Shown here piece by piece: positions 47,186 to 59,834 of a stretch of DNA of 64,000 bases. Under the pieces are notes generated by a model that made no database searches, was not told the origin of the DNA, and was given only the letters and a program-made list of their open reading frames with translations. Position numbers and translations under genes: made by a program. The stretch's first letter is position 1. Every line of letters begins with the position of its first letter. Source of the DNA: Sialis fuliginosa (lineage: Eukaryota > Arthropoda > Insecta > Megaloptera > Sialidae); contig OY540820.1 in the NCBI GenBank assembly GCA_961205875.1, positions 11,346,001 to 11,410,000 of the forward strand. The letters run 5' to 3'.

Positions 47186-47314
47186 CTCTATACACCACCC
47201 AATCTGCAAGGCCAATTTGTTAGGAGGAAGAGTGGGGGTACTGCAGATTGGGTCGTGTATAGGCAAATCGGATCGACTCTTCCGCGATAAGTCGGCCCGA
47301 TTTGCCTATATCTT
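47186..47314. repeat. Two adjacent short inverted repeats next to the receptor exon
   Basis: CTATACACCACCCAATCTGCA (47189) pairs with TGCAGATTGGGTCGTGTATAG (47240). Directly after, AGGCAAATCGG (47259) pairs with CCGATTTGCCT (47298). About 95 bases upstream of the splice acceptor at 47408. Probably a small composite MITE. Confidence 0.6.
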
Positions 47315-47408
47315 ATAGCAGTTCTTGTATCATAAAACTTTTCCCTTTATAAAAGAAGTGTTTTGATACAATATGTTAAAAATATTAATATATTTTAATT
47401 ATTTTCAG

Positions 47409-48207
47409 ATTCATCGCAATTTGGTGGCCATTGAAATGCCAAATGACAAAACGTCGGGCTCGCAACATAATCCTCCTGATTTGGTTGACTTCAATGACAA
47501 TGACAATCCCTTGGGCTTTGTTCTTTGATTTGGTGGTGATATTTACCGACGCACCTGATATCCAGATATGTTTGGAAGTATGGCCAGATTCTCTAAATGG
47601 AGCTCTTTACTTTCTTGTCGCAAATCTACTTCTATGTTATATAATTCCTTTGATCCTCATCACCATGTGCTACATTCTGATCTGGTTCAAAGTATGGAAA
47701 CGCCATATCCCGACTGATGCCAAGGACGAACAAATGGAACGAATACAACAGAAATCTAAAGTTAAAGTTGTCAAAATGCTTGTCGCTGTTGTTATTCTAT
47801 TCGTCTTATCTTGGTTGCCACTGTATGTCATATTTGCCCGGATCAAATTTGGAGGAGATATTGAAATATGGGAAGAGGAAATTCTTCCAATTGCTACACC
47901 GATTGCGCAATGGCTTGGTGCTTCTAACTCGTGCATCAATCCAATACTTTACGCTTTTTTCAATAAGAAATACCGCAGTGGGTTTATTGCTATCATTCAA
48001 AGCAGACGGTGCTGTGGGCGTCTCAATTATTACGAATCTGTTAACATGATGTCATCTTCCACCAGCATGAGAAAATCATCTCACTACTATAATAATAACA
48101 ACGCTTCGACACGTAAGACCGTCCATGCGGTTCCATCGCATACCATGCGCTCCATATCTGTCCAAAGTTCTGCTGTCTCTTATATATCCAACAACACTGG
48201 GGTTTAA
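47409..48207 (+). CDS. SIFaR: SIFamide receptor, terminal exon (DRF motif to C-terminus)
   Basis: Completes the split Arg codon and encodes 265 further residues. Seen in order: [18 protein letters not shown] (end of TM3 and ICL2), TM4 ([20 protein letters not shown]), ECL2 with the conserved Cys (IQICLEVW), TM5 ([18 protein letters not shown]), a basic ICL3 ([10 protein letters not shown]), TM6 with [12 protein letters not shown], and TM7 with the NPILY motif ([15 protein letters not shown]). A cytoplasmic tail follows with a CC pair suited to palmitoylation and a Ser/His/Asn-rich end. The TM6-TM7 sequence and DRF variant match insect SIFamide receptors (Gq-coupled neuropeptide receptors, related to vertebrate NPFF receptors) as known. 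TAA at 48205-48207. No stop or frameshift. Confidence 0.92.
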
Positions 48208-51200
48208 AATCCTGGGAAGGGAACAACCTCTGTCGGTATTGGAAGACATAGAATAATTTTTTGATATTAGATCACGCGGTTGTGATCTAGAAGTCACTGC
48301 GGCTACTAGTGACATCATAGAGATCCTGTACTCAGAAGCTAATATGTAGCAGGTAGTTAAATGGTACAGGGTATATTTCTAGATGCTGAATCGTTGAATT
48401 GAATTGGTAAAAAAAAATTGTTTCCATTGCTAAATTATGAAGCTACGGGTTATAAAAAATAACTAATTTCTGTTTTGGGTGCCGCTAGTAAAATTCATTC
48501 CAAATTTTTGAATTAACTGTTAAATGTTCGGTGACAATACTATTTTTAAATCATATTTAGAGATGTTGTCCATGTTGTACATGTCTATCTATTTTTAAAT
48601 TCCTTTTCCCTAACGTAGCATTGCAAAATCTATTAGAAGCTAATTTTAAGCAGAATTTTAAACAAAACAAGAATACAGAATTTGATAACTGTTTTAGGTG
48701 TTGCACTATAGAGAAATAGATTTACCTGCGGATTTCTAATTTTTGATAAGGGAGTGTTTACTAAATGCTATTATAAGTTGTAGCACGTAGCCAAATATTA
48801 ATAGTGAGATATACTTTTAGAATTATGTTCCTGATACTGATTCAGCTTTTTTTAAGTTTAATGTTAATTTATACAGCTTTTAGAATCCCGTTATTATTCA
48901 ACTTTAATTTTTTATTTAGTATTCTGATACAAAGTACTTAGTGACCTAAAAATGAACGCACATGAAGCACAAATAGAAAAAATAAAATAAAAATTATAAA
49001 ATTGGACCTATATGTTATTCTATAATAAGGGTAAAATGTAATTTAATGTTTAAACTTTGTTAAAATAACGTTACCGTATATAAATAGCTAATGTAAACTA
49101 TGCAATTTGTTATATTAATCACTATATATATAAATGTATATTGAATAAGAATTAAATGGTGCATATTAAATAGAATAGAACCTTTCATAATTATAATCAA
49201 TTTTCGATTTATTCATTTTTATAATATATGAAAAGAACTTTCTGTGATTCGCTTAAATAAATTCTTAAATTTAACCTTAAGCATGTAAAAACGTTCTCAC
49301 TTGAAACAGTTCTATCTATAAAAATCTACAATAAATAAATAATTAATGTAGATTATGCGTGCTTAAGAACTTTAGGAAAATAAAAAGGTGCTCCCAACTT
49401 AATTTATGGTGCATAGGAAAACCCTTATATATGTTTAATATAATCATCACGTATGTAGTTTAAGTGTTTAATAACAAATGACGTCCTGTATTTTTTTAAC
49501 GAATTTTAGCTGGTAATTATAAGCTTTAAGATGTTAGATACGTACTGTGTATGTTGATATGTGTATAAAAAAGTTTAGGCATGTAAGAATCTTTCAATAT
49601 ATTTATTTATTTAATGATAAGTACATACCAACAATTTAAAATATGAAAATATTTCTGCTGTATATTACAATATACTTATAGATGAATGAATTCAGTAAAT
49701 AATTGACATTATTCAATATAGGGTTTTTCTGGTTTGAATGTTTAATATATGTATTGTAAAATATTAGGTTTAGTAAGTAAATTTGTCACTTTTATATATA
49801 AGATTTCTTGAATTACTGAAGTTAATATTTGTAATGAAATTAATTTGAATAAATCTAATGGAAGTGATAGAAAAACGATGAATTAAAAATTATTTTCAAA
49901 CATTTTAACACTGATTTTTTTTTAGATATCTACACATTATCATTAATTACTAATAATAATTCTATAGAAAATCATATTGAGATGAAAATTTTCAATATTT
50001 TTGGCGTGATATTATTTTATTGAATTTTCATAACTAGTAATCAGTAGGCACCACTATAGAGAATATTTATTACTGTTAACAATTTTCAAATCAACAAAAC
50101 AAATATCAATAAAATTTCACTTGGCGTAAATGACAAAAAAGCGTATATTAGTTTTTGGTGTAGTTTTAGACATATTTTCATTCTCGATAGATTGGTATAT
50201 TTAAAATTCGTGTTTTACACCCAACATTTTATAGAGACTAAACATCATTTTTTTATAAAAAACGTTTAAAATTTTTCTCTCTTAACGTCTATCAGACTCA
50301 AAAAAGGATACATTTTTTCTGTTCCTACTGTCGAGTTTTTTCCCTAATGTAAATTTAGATTTAAATAATCGATATACCAATAAACAACATTAAATACGTA
50401 ATAACTACTACAACATTTATTATACAAAATATGATAATAATAACTTATAAAATACAAATGAAGATTTAAAATACTATAGTAACAAATTATTCAAAATGGC
50501 TAATATATCACGACAAATGAGTCGAAATATTTTAACAGCTTTTAAAATAAATGGTGATCCCATTTAATTTCGACTGTTAAAGCTCGACTGTTAGATGAAA
50601 TGGTGAGAAATCTGATACGAAAAACTGCAATAAAGTTTAATTGTAAATTAAATAGAGAACGGAAAATTAATTTCAATTTTCTACAAACACTATTGGCAGT
50701 AATAATCCATTTAGTTTTTTGTTTTGTAATTACATAAATTCAAAGAAGAAATTCATTAATTTTTCCAAAAACTATTAAAAGCATTTTATATTCATATGTT
50801 TTTATAACATTTATTATAAAATTTGGAATGGTTGAATGAAGCATTAATTTAGGTAAAACAAATTAATAAAAAATATCAAACACTATTTACTTTATTGGGA
50901 CTTTATACTAGACCTAAACTTTTAAAATGACGAGGGGTCATTCAAATTGATACAGTCTCATACATAGTAGATTTTAGAATCGACTGTCTTTTGTTCTGTA
51001 AAAATTTTAGTCAGTCTTATTTCAGTCTCGTAATTTGTATTCTTGTGGTGAAAATAGCTTTTTGAGAGTTCTTGTGTCCTTCTTCAGAAATATGAAACAT
51101 GTCAGACCACAAAAAATCATGAGAATAATTCTGACACAAGTACTTTAAAAAATTATCATATTTGTAATTTTTTTTACAAAAACTGAAAGTTATGATTAAT

Positions 51201-52882
51201 AAGAAAAAAACAAAGATTTAAATTGATTGCACAAATGGTAATATTCTAAAAAATATATATTAAATTAATAAAGAAATTGTACAGACCAGATCCGACCAAT
51301 GAAGGGTTAAGAAGATAAGATAAAAATAAAGAAGCTTTATTGAGTGCTTCATAATCATAACCACCTACTGTGACAAAGCAAAAATTATCCGACAAAATTC
51401 AGCTAAAGAACTTGATAATTACAACTAAAGCGGTCAGACAATGAGATTATTATTTCAAACTGTCGACATTTCGAAGCCAAAACGTCATTAATTGCTTCAT
51501 AAAACAATGGAATGTTGTTCAATGAATCTATCGTCCGCGTTAAGCTTTTACGGTTATGGCAGAAAAACTACGATTTTCTTGACATTGAAATTAATTCATT
51601 TTGTTAAGAGATGGAGTTAATTTTTTGTTAGTGTTTTTCGAATAAATAAAAACAAGTTTTTGCTTATAAGTATAGTAGTTTGTAAGAAGTTAATTGACAA
51701 TAACAATAAAATACTAGTTGATTGGTAGTAAAAAATCAATTATTTTTTTTAGAATAATGTTCAAGACTCACATCTGCCTAAATCCATCAAAGTTTAAAAT
51801 AAATGGTCATAGGAGCACTTCAGTTATCAAAATTTGATGTCGGTGATACAAGAGTGAACTTGATGCAGAGTAGGCTCCAGGCCAACTTCTAGCCATCAGG
51901 TCTTTGTTATTTTTATAAAATTCTTGTGTTCTAATAAATTGTTACAATGAGTGATGTTTTTTGTATTGCTTGCACTTGAGAACAGTCAAAAATCAGTGAA
52001 TGTGGATAACAAACAAGTTAGTCGCTTTGAATTTTTAACTGGCCCCCAATGGGAATATCGTGGATACTTTTGGTTAGCCCTGAACTGTTAATATTATTTT
52101 ATCATTTCTGTTTAATATGCATCATTTATTGTAAGTAGAAATTTTGTCTGTATCACAGAACATTAATAAAAAAATATTTATATTTATTGGATATTTTCTA
52201 TGTTGAGAAAATAATATTTTGAATAGGTACTATTTTGATAAATAATTTTGTGATATAGCCTATTTGCTATTTTAATAACTTTTTCAATTAGGTAAGATGA
52301 TTTTAAGATTGTAATTTTTGTAAAACTTACACATAATAACGCTTGATACATTATCATGGGAACCAAAGAATTGTATAGTTAATAACAAATTTGATACGTA
52401 TGGCGTATATTAAAAAACAAAAGTACCAAAATACCATACGTATAAAAATATCTTAATCTTGCAAGAATCAAGACATTATTTTATTTATTAAATTGTGTCA
52501 GATTTTTAACAAAACTTAAAAAAATACAACGAATTTCAATATTATTATTTTATAAATATTTTGACCGTTAGAATTATTACTATTGAAAAAGCAAAATATA
52601 CTTCTTCTGTCAAATCCATAACAAATGGTTCCGCCCATGTATATTTTCGATTAAATATAATAAAATTTAAAAATAGTACATGATACAAAATATAGCATAA
52701 TCATAATGTTACTTTAATAATAACTGAAATAAAATAGCTAACAAACTGAGAATAACTGATACCGCCTAAATAGATCTATAGATGCATCACAGAATGATTA
52801 AATTGCACTATTTTTATGAACTAAAACGACAAAAAAAAATGAAATCAAATTATCTTGACAGTTATTACCTATAATAACAATA
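48208..52882. other. Receptor 3' UTR, then gene-free AT-rich DNA
   Basis: The 3' UTR starts at 48208. AATAAA-type signals near 48982-48988 and 49255 are possible ends, but AT-richness makes the choice uncertain. From about 49300 I see no gene, element end or conserved block. Confidence 0.4.
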
Positions 52883-53170
52883 ATATCTGGTATTATAAAG
52901 GAGCTCGCAAATTTGCTAGTTTGCAAGCACTCTCAAATGAGATATCAAACTTATATGATAGTTCTTTTGGAGTTTGTTGAAGACTTTAACAAGTTTCGCG
53001 CACGCGTTGTAGATAAACACCAACGGTATTAAAACAGTGGTGATATTATGAAAATTAGTTGAAGTGTCACTGCTCTAAATTCCATACCTAATCCATAGAT
53101 ACTAGTACAGAATTAATACCCCATTTGAGAGTGCTTGCAAGCTAGCAAATTTTATAATATCGGACATAAG
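52883..53170. mobile_element. MITE family B, copy 3
   Basis: TCTGGTATTATAAAGGAGCT to GCTAGCAAATTTTATAATATCGG. The interior TTTAACAAGTTTCGCGCACG-CG and CCATAGATACTAGTACAGAA match copy 1. The right arm has a short deletion. Confidence 0.78.
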
Positions 53171-56100
53171 ATAAAATATATCAATTTTAAACCATATTTT
53201 GTACCTATCTGAAAAATGGTTTTTAGATAACAACCTAACTGGTACAATTATATTTTTATATTGAAAATTCACAAGTTCAATTTCACCGGTCCAGAATATT
53301 AACTGCTTGATTGATTAAAATATATCTAGTAAACACGCTCTTAAGTATACATCAACGGTTTATTTACGCAGTCGAACAGTCGAGCATCAATAATAAACCG
53401 TACATTGACATATAAACATATGTATCGCTCAACTGTTTGCATGCATTATACATGAACTATATCGAATGCTAGTAGTATAATATAATATGTATCTATGATG
53501 TATATGTACGTTAGGTTTATAAAGATATTAATGTGATTTTTTTTCTTATTTGAAAGTATCTCAAACAATAATGTAATAATAATATTCAATATAGGAATTT
53601 TAAAATGAAAAATACATATTTCGATAACAACAGTCTCGAAGGACCAAATATTTTTTCTAAAACGGTTTTACATAGAGATCTGAAACAACAGTATTTTTTG
53701 TGGTAGTTAACAGGGCCGGCAACAGGATCAACTATAGTTTTTCAAATTGTACTTTATTACATTAAAGATGATGGAAAATTAATTTTATGCTGATCTAATT
53801 CTTTAGATTTAAGTACTCCCTCTGTTCCAATGATTTCACGTTTTTTTTGTTCCAAAATACTATTCTGATTTGATGTTATTACTGTTTTTGACTAGAAAAA
53901 ATCAAATATCTTTAATTAAATGACTTTTTAGAAAATAATAAGAGAAAACTTGTACATATAAAACTGTACATATGTGTTTAATTAACTACATAATTTATTT
54001 TCAATAATTCTTTACGTTGAATGCAAATCGGGACATTATTTCGAAACAGAGGGAGAATTTTTTTCAAATTGTAGAAGGAAAATGGAACCCTATAATACTT
54101 ACCGACTACTGCTGGTTTTTAATTCGGGAAACTCCGACCTCAAACTACAAACGACAGACAAAAAAATTAAGAAATGTTCGTTTTTTAGTTCTAGATAATT
54201 TTTTTTTCTTTAAAAATAGCATTAAATGTTAAAAAAAATACCTTTCTCACATAATTGTGACGTGACAGAAATGTTTTTTTTTACGTTTCTACAATATAGG
54301 AGGCATACAAATCACATAAATTCATTCGCGAGGAAAAAAAGTATTTTTTTTGTTGCCTAGTGATATCAATATTTATTTATCATTAAAGGTACGGTAAAAA
54401 AGAAAAACATGAAAAATAGGCTTTGTTATTCTAAGTAAAATCGTTAAAAAAAACTAACTGGTCTTTTGAATCGGGGACAGCTTGTATAAAAACAATGTTC
54501 TGAAAATATAATACAGACTGAAGAAAACAAGTAATATAAGACAAGTGAAAGTAGTAGTGTAGCACTATGGGAGTCTTTAGTATTTTCATCTTTAGTTATT
54601 ATTACATCTCTTGAGGTATTTCCAAGATAATAAAAAAAATACTTTGTTCGTCTTTATATGCAACTATTATGAAATACATTTAGGAATTTTCAATTTTTGA
54701 TGTGATGTCTACTACATTAAATGATATTCGTATCTGAACAGTTTTATCGTATATCAAACTATTATAAATGTAGTATACAGTAATATGAATTGTAAACAAA
54801 CACTAAATGTTTGATTTGTTATGGAAGTAAACCATATACTAAATTCTCACACAGTATAGAGAAATTGTATGTAAATAAATGTATAAAACAGATATTTGTT
54901 AGCTGTAATATAGCAAAACTAGCTTATACATACTAGAAATAAATGTAAAATTAAATCGCCCCAAATGAAATGAATGTAGAAATGTTACTTGTACTTATCC
55001 TTTTTTTCGGAATATATTTTTTCATACAGATTGTGGAAAAAAGTAAATTTTGCATAAATATTTATATGTCAAATACGTGATTTACAACCAAACATAAAGT
55101 ATTTGATTTCATAATACATCTACTGTCGAAAAATCGGTGTAAAAATGTATATAGGTATATATATTATATGTATAGTAAGAATATTTTCGAAAATTGCAAA
55201 ATATATTTTTTTCAATAACTACATGTTATAATAAATATGATAAAAATGATTTAATGTTTGTATATTTGATATTTAATTTTATTATAATTTTAACCATAAA
55301 TGTAAACAATATCAATATTGTAAGCGTATTAATGTTATTTGTTGTAATTATTATTTATTATTATTATCTGTTTTCATTGATATTTAAAAATAAAGTAAAG
55401 TAACACATTCTAAAGTTATTATTAAGTCAACTACATACATGCATAATAATCTGACTCGTAGTATGAAACATATACAAATATAATATTTATGTATTGTTTA
55501 AATGTATCGTTTATATGTATTGTATATTTGTAAACCACTGCCATTAATATTCCATTTTTAATTGTCATATTGATGCTTAAAATTAATGACAGTTTTAGGT
55601 GTGAATATATATATTTTTTGAATATCCAGTATAGATATAAATGTTATCTAGTGAATATGTAATAATTAAACATCTAGATATGTAAGATTATAAGATATAT
55701 CCATACTTTTGTGTTTACTATATACGTACTTATTGGTAGTTAGTTGAATTTATTATAATTTTAATGTTTGGTGTATAAATTAGATATAAAAATATATTAA
55801 ATATCGCTTAACCTTACGTGTAAATTTTATCATAGAGTATTAGTAACTGATGTAAAAATAAAAATATACTATTTAATTAATGTGGTTTAAAAAATCACAT
55901 TTTTGTCTTATACAGAAATCAGTCATTGATTTGAAATATATGAACAGTATAAATGTTAAAATCAGTGATACAAAACAAAGATCATTTTTCATTAAATAAT
56001 TTTGAATTCGTAGAATTCATATTATTAGAAGTAATAAAATGAAAATAAAACCTAGTCTATATGTTACTACAACTAATAATTATACGTAAATGACATTACA

Positions 56101-56264
56101 CAATTAAACTTGAAACATTTTCTTGATTAAAAATGAAATATTTCGAAAGGACATACCTACCATGTAGTATCTATTCCTTTTAATAAAATTTTTAATTTTA
56201 TTATTGAATGTATACTACATACCTCCTTGCAAGTGCAAAATGTATATTGTATATATTTAGATTT
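53171..56264. other. Gene-free stretch with one unexplained open frame (54017-54232)
   Basis: 54017-54232 (+) encodes 71 residues including SKQRENFFQIVEGKWN, DYCWFLIRETP and YKRQTKK. It is richer in coding-like residues than chance AT frames, opens on TTG and lacks an ATG. It may be the tail of a transposase pseudogene, but I cannot name the family. CAGGGCCGGCAACAGG at 53709 resembles a hAT end. The rest is AT-rich with TATATA runs. Confidence 0.3.
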
Positions 56265-56710
56265 ATTTTTGTTTGCGAAGTTAAGGTCATTGGTTAAAAA
56301 AAATCAGTTATACTATAAGATATAACATTATTTTTTATTTTTTTTAAGTTTCGTTTAATTAATTTAGTAATAACAATTTAATACAAACATAAATAAAATT
56401 AACTAACAATAATAAAAAGTATAAAATGTTAATCTATTTTTTAACAATATTTTAAAATAAGTATTATATTGAGCTTGTAATACTAATTTTAAAAAATAGA
56501 TTAACATTTTATACTTTTTATTATTGTTAGTTAATTTTATTTAAGTTTGTATTAGATTGTTATTACTAAATAAATTAAGTTGATAAAACTGAATGTGTTT
56601 TAGATACTGATAAATTCTTAAACAGACAAAACGTATAAAATAAAGAATGTTATATCTAATATAACTGTTTTTTTCTTTTAACCAATGATCTTAACCTCGT
56701 AAACAAAAAT
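56265..56710. mobile_element. Fold-back element with two nested inverted repeats
   Basis: Outer arms: ATTTTTGTTTGCGAAGTTAA-GGTCATTGG (56265) against CCAATGATCTTAACCTCGTA-AACAAAAAT (ending 56710), continuing through AGATATAACATT/AATGTTATATCT. Inner arms: 56363-56443 against 56489-56570, with about two mismatches (TAGTAATAACAA, CTAACAATAATAAAAAGTAT, GTTAATCTATTTTTTAA). The right side has an extra ~50 bases between inner and outer arms. No ORF. Confidence 0.82.
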
Positions 56711-57758
56711 TAATTTAATTAAAATATGGTCATTTATATATATTCAATATAGAAATATACAATTGGTTTGTATATGTATATAGATGTATTTAATGTAAAA
56801 CTATACTCATATTGTGTGATTTGAACTAACCTATCCACACTTCTTTTAAATATCTGATTAGTTTGAAGATAAGACTTCCTAGTAAGTATTTCGAATGACT
56901 TTAATTAATTGTATATACAATTAAATAGAAAATTTGCCTATCTATATAAAATTAGGTGTCCTTATACTGTCTACAGTGATAATCTGAAAAAAGATAATAT
57001 GTGAATTTTATCATTTAAACTAATTTAAGAAAAATCTCGCTATTTTAAATATTTGACCTTATTATATAATATGTAATAATACTTTTGGATTGTTAAAAGT
57101 CGTTGTATATTTCACAAATAATAATTAATATACATTCCTTCATTATCGTAAAATTTATATTAAAAAGTAACAATACTTGTTCACTATAATGAAAAAAATC
57201 ATTTAAGTTTAAGATATTAACGAATATATTATATATAGCAACTATTTGAAGAAATGTGTTTTAGGTAAATTATCTGATTTGGAAATAATTTGTTAACAAA
57301 TTAAACACACATACATATTTGTTTAGGTTCAATATTAATCACATAGTAATAACAAAATAGCTATACAGACATTATCAGAAATTTCAAACGTACATATCTT
57401 TGGCATTAATAAGTATAACTTAATTTTAAAATTTACAAAATATAATAGTCAGGTTCGATTAAAAAAATTTTAAATGAAAATTACCAAGTATTGTTTTAAA
57501 TAAACCCTTATACAATGACTGTGGCACAAATCGTTATAGAAAAAGACAAGTGCAATAAAATTATATTAATTATTAACGTCTTTTATTTATTCAAATCCTT
57601 ATACTTGTTTTATTTTTCAGTTATGTCTTTGGAAAATATTATTATCTCATACTTACAATGTTATTCATAATACGGAAGTGGAAAACAGATTTTAACAGCA
57701 TAATTCATTAATGAAATAATAAATGTGTAAATTTATAAATGAACAATGCGGTAGTCGA
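56711..57758. other. Gene-free AT-rich stretch
   Basis: Nothing recognised. Confidence 0.4.
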
Positions 57759-57967
57759 TAAGGTACTGACACCAGTCATGGCCACTGTAAGAGCAAGATT
57801 TACTGTTTTGGTGATTCACGGGCTTCTTTTTTGTAATTCATGTTACTAATAAAACAACATTAAATCAATTTAATTACTCAAATATTAACAAATATTTCTA
57901 ATTTAGTACATTTAATGAAAAAATAGCCATTACTGGGGTCATATCCAAGACTATTACCAGTACCTTA
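57759..57967. mobile_element. MITE family A, copy 10 (209 bp)
   Basis: TAAGGTACTGACACCAGTCA to CCAAGACTATTACCAGTACC-TTA, TA at both borders. Internally deleted. The only full copy right of the receptor gene. Confidence 0.75.
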
Positions 57968-58645
57968 TTTGGAAACGGTATTTTGATAGCGTGATTTATT
58001 GTAAACACATGGTGATGCGTATTACATGCCTTGGTTTTCACCTCAATTTGAAAATATTGTAATAAGTTTTTATTATAATTTTTATCATTAAAAAGTGCTG
58101 AAACCTTAATATTTTCTGAAAATAATATTTTTTAAATATATTCGAAAATAATAATTAGAAAAGTTAAAAAATAACAAAGAGAAAACCTTTGCTTTCGGTT
58201 TATTGATGTTCATAAGAAGGTGTTAATCTACTTACTATGTGTACAAGAACTTAATGTTTAAAATTTCATGTTTGCAACTTTCGCCGTTTTGGCTGTAAAG
58301 CGATCACAGACGGACAGACAGTCATATAGACGTCATTGAGATAATGTTCGTAATCGATTTAGAGACCTTTAAAACGTGTAATTCCATTGAAACATCGAAT
58401 TGGAAATTTTTTCATGATTACTTTATATACAGTATGTAGGTATGTATAAAAAAATTAAAAAAATTGAGTTTTATATTTAAAAATATATAGGTACCAATCT
58501 ATTGAATTATTAAAAGTAAAAATGGAGAAAGGAATTTAAAAATTAGAGCATTTTCAATTAAACGAAACAATTTTCAAGATGATATTACAAAAGTATAGGA
58601 AAAAGGAGTACATAATATATTATACATACATACAAGCTTACTTAC
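57968..58645. other. Gene-free stretch
   Basis: Contains GTAAAGCGATCACAGACGGA-CAGACAG at 58295, a repeat-tail-like motif similar to those at 29019 and 59570. No gene. Confidence 0.35.
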
Positions 58646-58756
58646 TGAATAATAGATACCTCTTTTACTTCCTGTGACAAGCCACCAATGATTTATATCT
58701 AGTTTAGTTTGTAACACTTTTTTTTGGTTTTCAAGTTCACCCGACTGAAGGTCATC
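58646..58756 (-). CDS. Possible orphan exon, 37 codons, unknown protein
   Basis: On the - strand a GTTTTTGTCAAGGCAG acceptor is followed by an open 111-base segment (37 codons, phase 0 at both ends) and a strong donor, GTAAGTAAG. It would encode DDLQSGELENQKKVLQTKLD, then INHWWLVTGSKRGIYYS: a polar, possibly helical stretch and a Trp-rich part. It has balanced composition compared with its surroundings. I do not recognise the family and see no neighbouring exons. A fossil exon or repeat piece is possible. Confidence 0.25.
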
Positions 58757-59189
58757 CTGCCTTGACAAAAACAGAATTGATGACGTCAGCAAGGAGAAGA
58801 ATCGCTTTCACCGATAGCAGGGCCACGGCAGATAATGGAGAAGTCCTCTCCCTACCAGATCTCGCTTTGTAATTCTATTAATTGAATAGCACTTTGTTCT
58901 GTAGAAACTTGCAGTTAATAACAAGTGCCAGACTGTATGTTTTTAAAGTCTTTTACGAAAATTCGATATTTTTTATATTGGGTAGGATTGCACACGAGAA
59001 AAAAAGAAAGTCAGGTAAGTCGCGTGTTGTCTCGTACACGTGACCGAAACTGAGACGAGATCGAGACCGATAAAAAATATTTTTACAACTATTTTTATGT
59101 ATAAAATAAATAATGTTTAAAATATAACGAATCTTTAATTATACATATTCATATCAATATTAATATCAAATACTACATTTTTACAAATT
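58757..59189. other. Moderately GC-rich block, then AT-rich DNA
   Basis: 58757-58870 is less AT-rich (CACCGATAGCAGGGCCACGG, AGAAGTCCTCTCCCTACCAG) and lies upstream of the possible exon in its direction. GAGACGAGATCGAGACCG at 59050 belongs to the degraded GAGACGAGAC repeat noted at 30250. Confidence 0.3.
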
Positions 59190-59640
59190 ATATTTATACT
59201 AGCTGGGCTTCGCTCGCGTGGACTACGGAATTATTGTTTTGGATTTAAAAAATATATATTTGAATTAAGTACAAACACGATTTGTTATTTTTCTAATAAA
59301 AACCAAACAACACTTAAATTACCTACCTAACAAAAGCGAATCAGAACAAAAAGTAAAAATATATATATACATAGTTTAGGCAGCGTATTGCAAAACAGCG
59401 CGCCGACGGCAAAATTTTTTCCGACTTGATTTAGTATTATCGTCACTGCTTAGTTGTTATGTTACCTAACGTAACAAAATATAGCCTATAACCTGGCCAG
59501 AAAACGTACTTATGAATTAAAAAAGAAACCACGTAAATCGGATAAGTGGTCTTCGAGTGATAAGCGTAGTAACGGACAGACAGACAGACAGAGACACGTT
59601 GAGCTTTATATATATGTATATATGTATATTATAGATTATC
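59190..59640 (-). mobile_element. CTAGT-ending interspersed element, second copy
   Basis: One end is ACTAGCTGGGCTTCGCTCGC-GTGGACTACG (59198). The other is AACGGACAGACAGACAGACA-GAGACACGTTGAGCTTTATA (59573) with a TATATGTA tail. The layout is that of 12111-12588, and the interior matches 28691-28810. Confidence 0.5.
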
Positions 59641-59699
59641 TCAGCGAGTTAATGTTAGACGTTCTCGTCTCGTCCAAATTTATCGAGATCGAGAAATGT

Positions 59700-59834
59700 C
59701 AGTGGCGTAACCAATGTTGTAACTAACGAGGGGCCAGATTGTTATAATATGTAGAATGTTTGTTATATGCCAATGGCCCCTCTATAAAAAAAATTTCCCC
59801 CCTCCCTCTTAAAAAATTCCTCTCTACGCCACTG
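59700..59834. mobile_element. 135-bp MITE with CAGTGGCGTA ends
   Basis: CAGTGGCGTAAC at 59700 and TCTACGCCACTG ending at 59834. A further CTACGCCACTG ends at 60252, so a second overlapping or nested copy is likely. hAT-type by terminal sequence; target duplication not clear. Confidence 0.55.

Larger units (their letters stand above)
8302..47408 (+). other. SIFaR: Giant 39.1-kb intron of the SIFamide receptor
   Basis: Bounded by the GTGCGT donor at 8302 and an ATTTTCAG acceptor ending at 47408. The phase (2) is consistent on both sides. It contains an opposite-strand cuticular protein gene and most of the transposon relics listed here. I saw no further receptor exon inside, and none is needed because the protein reads straight across the junction. 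Confidence 0.85.

Noticed and set aside
47670-48318. Several open frames on both strands over the receptor's last exon
   Set aside because: Overlapping shadows of the receptor reading frame, which alone carries the GPCR motifs.
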